From Candidatus Aenigmatarchaeota archaeon (lineage in GTDB: Archaea; Aenigmatarchaeota; Aenigmatarchaeia; CG10238-14), in assembly GCA_026397455.1 (NCBI GenBank), contig JAPLUX010000007.1, positions 1 through 7,766 of the forward strand: 7,766 nucleotides of DNA, given 5' to 3'. The notes beneath the pieces were generated by a model. It did not search any database and was not told the origin of the DNA. It was given only the letters and a program-made list of their open reading frames with translations. Every line of letters begins with the position of its first letter. Within the stretch, counting starts at the first letter, position 1. Made by a program: the position numbers and the translations under genes. Shown here piece after piece: positions 5,465 through 7,766 of this stretch.

Positions 5465-6178
5465 ATGAACTTCTACGACTTTCATGTACATTCAGAATTT
5501 TCAGAAGGAGAAAGTACAATAGAAGAAATAGCAAATAGAGCTAAGTTATTAGGTTATAAAGGAATCTGTTTCACTACTTATCTGGATGATAAAAACAAGA
5601 TTAAAAAAACAAAAGAAATCGTATCCAAACTTTCTAAACAAATCGGGATTGAAATTTTTATCGGGTTTGAAGCCAGAAATATGAGTGAACTAGATAAATT
5701 AATTAGGTTTAGAAGAGAGTACGATGTTCTTCTAGTCAAAGGCTCGGATTTACTATTGAATAGAAAAGCAGTTGAAACGAAGGAAGTTGATATTCTAACA
5801 CACCCTGAATACAACAGAAGAGACTCTGGTTTCAACCATGTGATGGCTCAATTGGCGACTGAGAATAATGTTGCTATAGAAATAAACTTCAGGGAAATAT
5901 TGAATTCTTCTAAGAACACGAGAGCAAATATCATGCATAAGATAAAAACTAATGTTGAAATTTGCAAAAAATACAAAGTGCCTGTCATCATCTGTTCAGG
6001 ATCTGTAACACACTGGCAACTAAAGGACCCTAAGATATTGATATCAATGGGTTGTTTATTGGGTTTGGAGTTAAAAGAAGCTAAAAAGACGATATCTGAA
6101 ATCCCTGAAAATATTATAAAAATGATTAAAGAAAGGCAAGATGAAAAATGGATAAGGCCTGGAGTTAAAGTGGTCTGA
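5465..6178 (+). CDS. rnp3: Ribonuclease P protein component 3 (Rpp30/p30)
   Basis: The 237-residue protein is the TIM-barrel, PHP-like p30 subunit of archaeal RNase P, which removes 5' leaders from pre-tRNA together with the catalytic RNA. The start YDFHVHSEFSEG (4-15) carries the PHP-like Asp5, His7 and His9. DILTHPEYNRRDSGFNHVM (109-127) followed by VAIEINF (136-142), ICSGS (176-180) and the C-terminal RPGVKVV are family hallmarks. In characterised homologues this barrel works structurally, pairing with Pop5 to support the RNA's catalytic domain. I chose ATG at 5465; an in-frame TTG at 5456 would add only three residues. Its stop overlaps the rnp2 start in the sequence TGATG, so the two partner subunits are translationally coupled, which suits their forming a heterotetramer. 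Confidence 0.95.
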   Translation: MNFYDFHVHSEFSEGESTIEEIANRAKLLGYKGICFTTYLDDKNKIKKTKEIVSKLSKQIGIEIFIGFEARNMSELDKLIRFRREYDVLLVKGSDLLLNRKAVETKEVDILTHPEYNRRDSGFNHVMAQLATENNVAIEINFREILNSSKNTRANIMHKIKTNVEICKKYKVPVIICSGSVTHWQLKDPKILISMGCLLGLELKEAKKTISEIPENIIKMIKERQDEKWIRPGVKVV

Positions 6179-6534
6179 TGAAACAAAAAAAACTGAAAAC
6201 ATTAAAACCAACATTAAGAGAAAAAGAGAGATACGTAGCTTTTCAAGTCATCTCTGAAGAAGGTGAAGAGTTCAATTATTCTGACTTAGAAGCGGCAATT
6301 TGGAATACAATGCTCGATTTTCTAGGAGAAGAAGGCGTGTCAAAAACTTCTGTCTGGTTGATGAAGGATTGTTGGGACCCAAAAACACAGAAAGGTATTT
6401 TAAGATGTAATAATAAATCTGTTCAAGAAGTCATCGCAAGCCTAGGCCTAATAGATAGGTTGGGCGATAATCGTATAACTTTTAAAATATTAAGACTTTC
6501 TGGAACGATAAAGAGTATTAGAGAAAAATTATGA
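6178..6534 (+). CDS. rnp2: Ribonuclease P protein component 2 (Pop5)
   Basis: The 118-residue protein is the Pop5 subunit of archaeal RNase P. Recognisable parts are PTLREKERYVAFQVI (11-25), the helix ending AIWNTMLDFLGEEGVSK (40-56), QKGILRCNNKSVQEVIASL (71-89) and the C-terminal LSGTIKSIREKL (107-118). Pop5 has an RRM-like alpha/beta fold and binds Rpp30; the pair activates the catalytic domain of the RNase P RNA. The ATG overlaps the rnp3 stop by one base. The C-terminal SGTIKSI motif is close to the family consensus, so the protein appears complete. The neighbouring psmA start is 16 bases beyond the stop. Confidence 0.94.
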   Translation: MKQKKLKTLKPTLREKERYVAFQVISEEGEEFNYSDLEAAIWNTMLDFLGEEGVSKTSVWLMKDCWDPKTQKGILRCNNKSVQEVIASLGLIDRLGDNRITFKILRLSGTIKSIREKL

Positions 6535-6538
6535 TAAT

Positions 6539-6545
6539 GAGGTGA
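6539..6545 (+). promoter_or_regulatory. Shine-Dalgarno site of psmA
   Basis: GAGGTGA is a near-perfect complement to the archaeal 16S rRNA 3' end and lies five bases before the ATG at 6551. It decides the start: the in-frame GTG at 6542 is part of the site itself. It sits in the 16-base gap after rnp2, consistent with internal translation initiation on a polycistronic mRNA. Confidence 0.7.
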
Positions 6546-6550
6546 AAATT

Positions 6551-7261
6551 ATGCCTGAAATGTTACCAGAATATATGGGTTATGATAGGACCATAGCGGT
6601 TTTCTCACCAGATGGACGTTTGTTCCAAGTAGAGTATGCGAAAGAAGCCGTAAAAAAAGGGACTACATCAGTTGGCTTGGTTTTTAAAGATGGTGTAATC
6701 CTAGGAACAGTAAAACAGATAGCTGGGTTGATCGTACCAAACACGATTGAAAAATTGTTCAAGATAGATGATCATTTAGGAGCTGTTGCAGCAGGTCTAT
6801 TAGCTGATGCCAGAATACTTGTCAATCAAATCATGGTAAAAGCTCAAGTGAACAGGATAACTTATGAAGAGTCGATAGATGTATGGTCTTTAGCAAAAGT
6901 TCTAGGAGATAGGATGCAACTTTCCACTTTATATGCAGGGTTGAGACCTTTTGGTGTATCTTTTCTAGTCGGTGGTGTCGATTCGAGTGGTTCACATTTG
7001 ATAGAAGCAGACCCTTCCGGTATGTTGTACGAATGGAAAGCATATGCTATAGGCAGAGGAGCAACACTCGCAAATAAAATACTCAAGGATAAACACAGGG
7101 AAGATATGGATGAAAAAAATGCATTAAAATTGGTAATAGACGTGATTAAAAAGGTAGAAAAGACACCTGATATGGAAAAAGCTATAGAGATTGCAATCAT
7201 AAGGGAAAAGGATAAGAAGTTCGAGAGACTGACAGAAGAACAAATCAAGAAACTTCTGTGA
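6551..7261 (+). CDS. psmA: 20S proteasome alpha subunit
   Basis: The 236-residue protein forms the outer rings of the archaeal proteasome, gating entry and docking the ATPase. The alpha-type N-terminal signature YDRTIAVFSPDGRLFQVEYA is at 11-30, followed by KEAVKKGTTSVG. PNTIEKLFKIDDHLG (63-77) contains Lys68, equivalent to the lysine that contacts the HbYX tail of the regulatory ATPase. RPFGVSFLVGGVD (132-144) and DPSGMLYEWKAYAIG (154-168) also match. The entrance-annulus motif usually written YGG reads Y128-A129-G130 here. The N-terminal propeptide and catalytic Thr of beta subunits are absent, as expected. I chose ATG at 6551 because GAGGTGA at 6539-6545 is a good Shine-Dalgarno sequence five bases upstream; an in-frame GTG at 6542 lies inside that site and is unlikely. 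The beta subunit gene is not in the window. Confidence 0.96.
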   Translation: MPEMLPEYMGYDRTIAVFSPDGRLFQVEYAKEAVKKGTTSVGLVFKDGVILGTVKQIAGLIVPNTIEKLFKIDDHLGAVAAGLLADARILVNQIMVKAQVNRITYEESIDVWSLAKVLGDRMQLSTLYAGLRPFGVSFLVGGVDSSGSHLIEADPSGMLYEWKAYAIGRGATLANKILKDKHREDMDEKNALKLVIDVIKKVEKTPDMEKAIEIAIIREKDKKFERLTEEQIKKLL

Positions 7262-7268
7262 ATTAATT

Positions 7269-7766
7269 ATGGTTGATATAGATAAGGCTGTTATTAGTAG
7301 ATTGAAGAAGAGTGGAAAGGATTTTGAAATTCTTGTTGATTCTATCAAAGCCTTAGAATTCAAGAAAGGAAAACAGATAAGCCTAGAGGAAATCCTTGCC
7401 TATCCAGGCATATACCATGATGTTAGAAAGGGCGATGCGATTCCAACCAGTGAATTACAAGTGAATTTCGGGACTAGTGACATATATCAAATAGCTAAGA
7501 AAATCTTGATTGAAGGAGAGCTACAATTTACAACAGAACAGAGAAGGAAATTTGTCGAGGATAAAACAAAAGAAATCGCTGATATCATATCTAGAAGGGG
7601 TATAAACCCACAGACTAACACACCACATCCACCCCAAAGGATAATAAACGCGATGGAAAAAGTAGGTGTACATGTAGATCCATTAATAGACGCAGAAATG
7701 CAAGTTAACAAGATTGTGGAAAGTATAAAACCTTTAATACACATAAAATTCCAAAAGGTTATTGTA
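7269..7766 (+). CDS. SBDS/Sdo1 ribosome maturation factor (C-terminus beyond window)
   Basis: The frame is open for 166 codons to the right edge. It encodes the N-terminal (FYSH) domain and most of the central helical domain of the Shwachman-Bodian-Diamond syndrome protein, which in eukaryotes acts with an EF2-like GTPase to release the anti-association factor eIF6 from the 60S subunit. Family features are MVDIDKAVISRLKKSGKDFE at the start, FGTSDIYQIAKKILIEGE (about 68-85), TTEQRRKFVEDK (88-99) and RGINPQTNTPHPPQRI (110-125). The last visible residues, IKFQKVIV, lead into the missing third domain; the complete protein is usually about 230-250 residues. It starts seven bases after the psmA stop with no clear Shine-Dalgarno sequence, so it is probably translated by reinitiation. 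In many archaea SBDS is followed by the exosome genes rrp4, rrp41 and rrp42. Confidence 0.95.
   Translation, partial: MVDIDKAVISRLKKSGKDFEILVDSIKALEFKKGKQISLEEILAYPGIYHDVRKGDAIPTSELQVNFGTSDIYQIAKKILIEGELQFTTEQRRKFVEDKTKEIADIISRRGINPQTNTPHPPQRIINAMEKVGVHVDPLIDAEMQVNKIVESIKPLIHIKFQKVIV

Noticed and set aside
5848..6186. Minus-strand open frame of 112 codons across rnp3
   Set aside because: Antisense to well-supported RNase P p30 coding sequence; no motif and no ribosome site.
6862..7248. Minus-strand open frame of 128 codons inside psmA
   Set aside because: Ser/Ile/Phe-rich translation typical of an antisense shadow. The plus strand encodes a clear proteasome subunit across the whole span.
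1..7766. CRISPR array, tRNA, rRNA, insertion sequence or prophage
   Set aside because: No spaced direct repeats, cloverleaf with TTCRANNC-type T-loop, transposase motif or phage protein was seen on reading both strands. The sequence is almost fully accounted for by housekeeping genes.

Overview
The window comes from an archaeon with an AT-rich genome (about one third G+C by eye). Evidence for archaea is the gene content: ribosomal protein L15e, RNase P protein subunits Rpp30 and Pop5, a 20S proteasome alpha subunit, SBDS, FEN1 with a PCNA-binding tail, and an archaeal-type RNase HII. TTTAWATA-like TATA boxes sit about 35-45 bases upstream of several starts. The short L15e and AT-richness would fit a small-genome lineage such as DPANN, but I cannot assign a phylum from this window alone.

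Layout. Positions 1-352 (minus) hold the N-terminal part of a PD-(D/E)xK nuclease-like protein that runs off the left edge. A 40-base divergent promoter separates it from a plus-strand pair: an AmrS-type radical SAM protein (393-1451) overlapping RNase HII (1438-2130). Next come three minus-strand genes: a divergent glutaminase (2159-3394), FEN1 (3444-4478) and a small two-helix membrane protein (4531-4836). An 87-base divergent promoter region then leads into a plus-strand run: rpl15e (4924-5418), the RNase P subunits rnp3 (5465-6178) and rnp2 (6178-6534), psmA (6551-7261), and SBDS (7269 to the right edge, truncated).

Function. The right half is the upstream part of the well-known archaeal superoperon linking ribosome, RNase P, proteasome and exosome genes; rrp4, rrp41 and rrp42 would be expected just beyond the right edge. 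The centre holds two enzymes that process RNA:DNA and flap structures in replication and repair. Both end in a PCNA-interacting motif (clear in FEN1, probable in RNase HII). The odd member is the glutaminase between them: every catalytic residue I could align to the characterised family is present, but one conserved loop is changed and there is an 85-residue basic C-terminal extension.

No rRNA, tRNA, CRISPR array, insertion sequence or phage gene was seen. Intergenic gaps are all under 90 bases. I found no convincing undescribed multi-gene system; the best leads are the glutaminase, the truncated nuclease, the shortened L15e and the small membrane protein.
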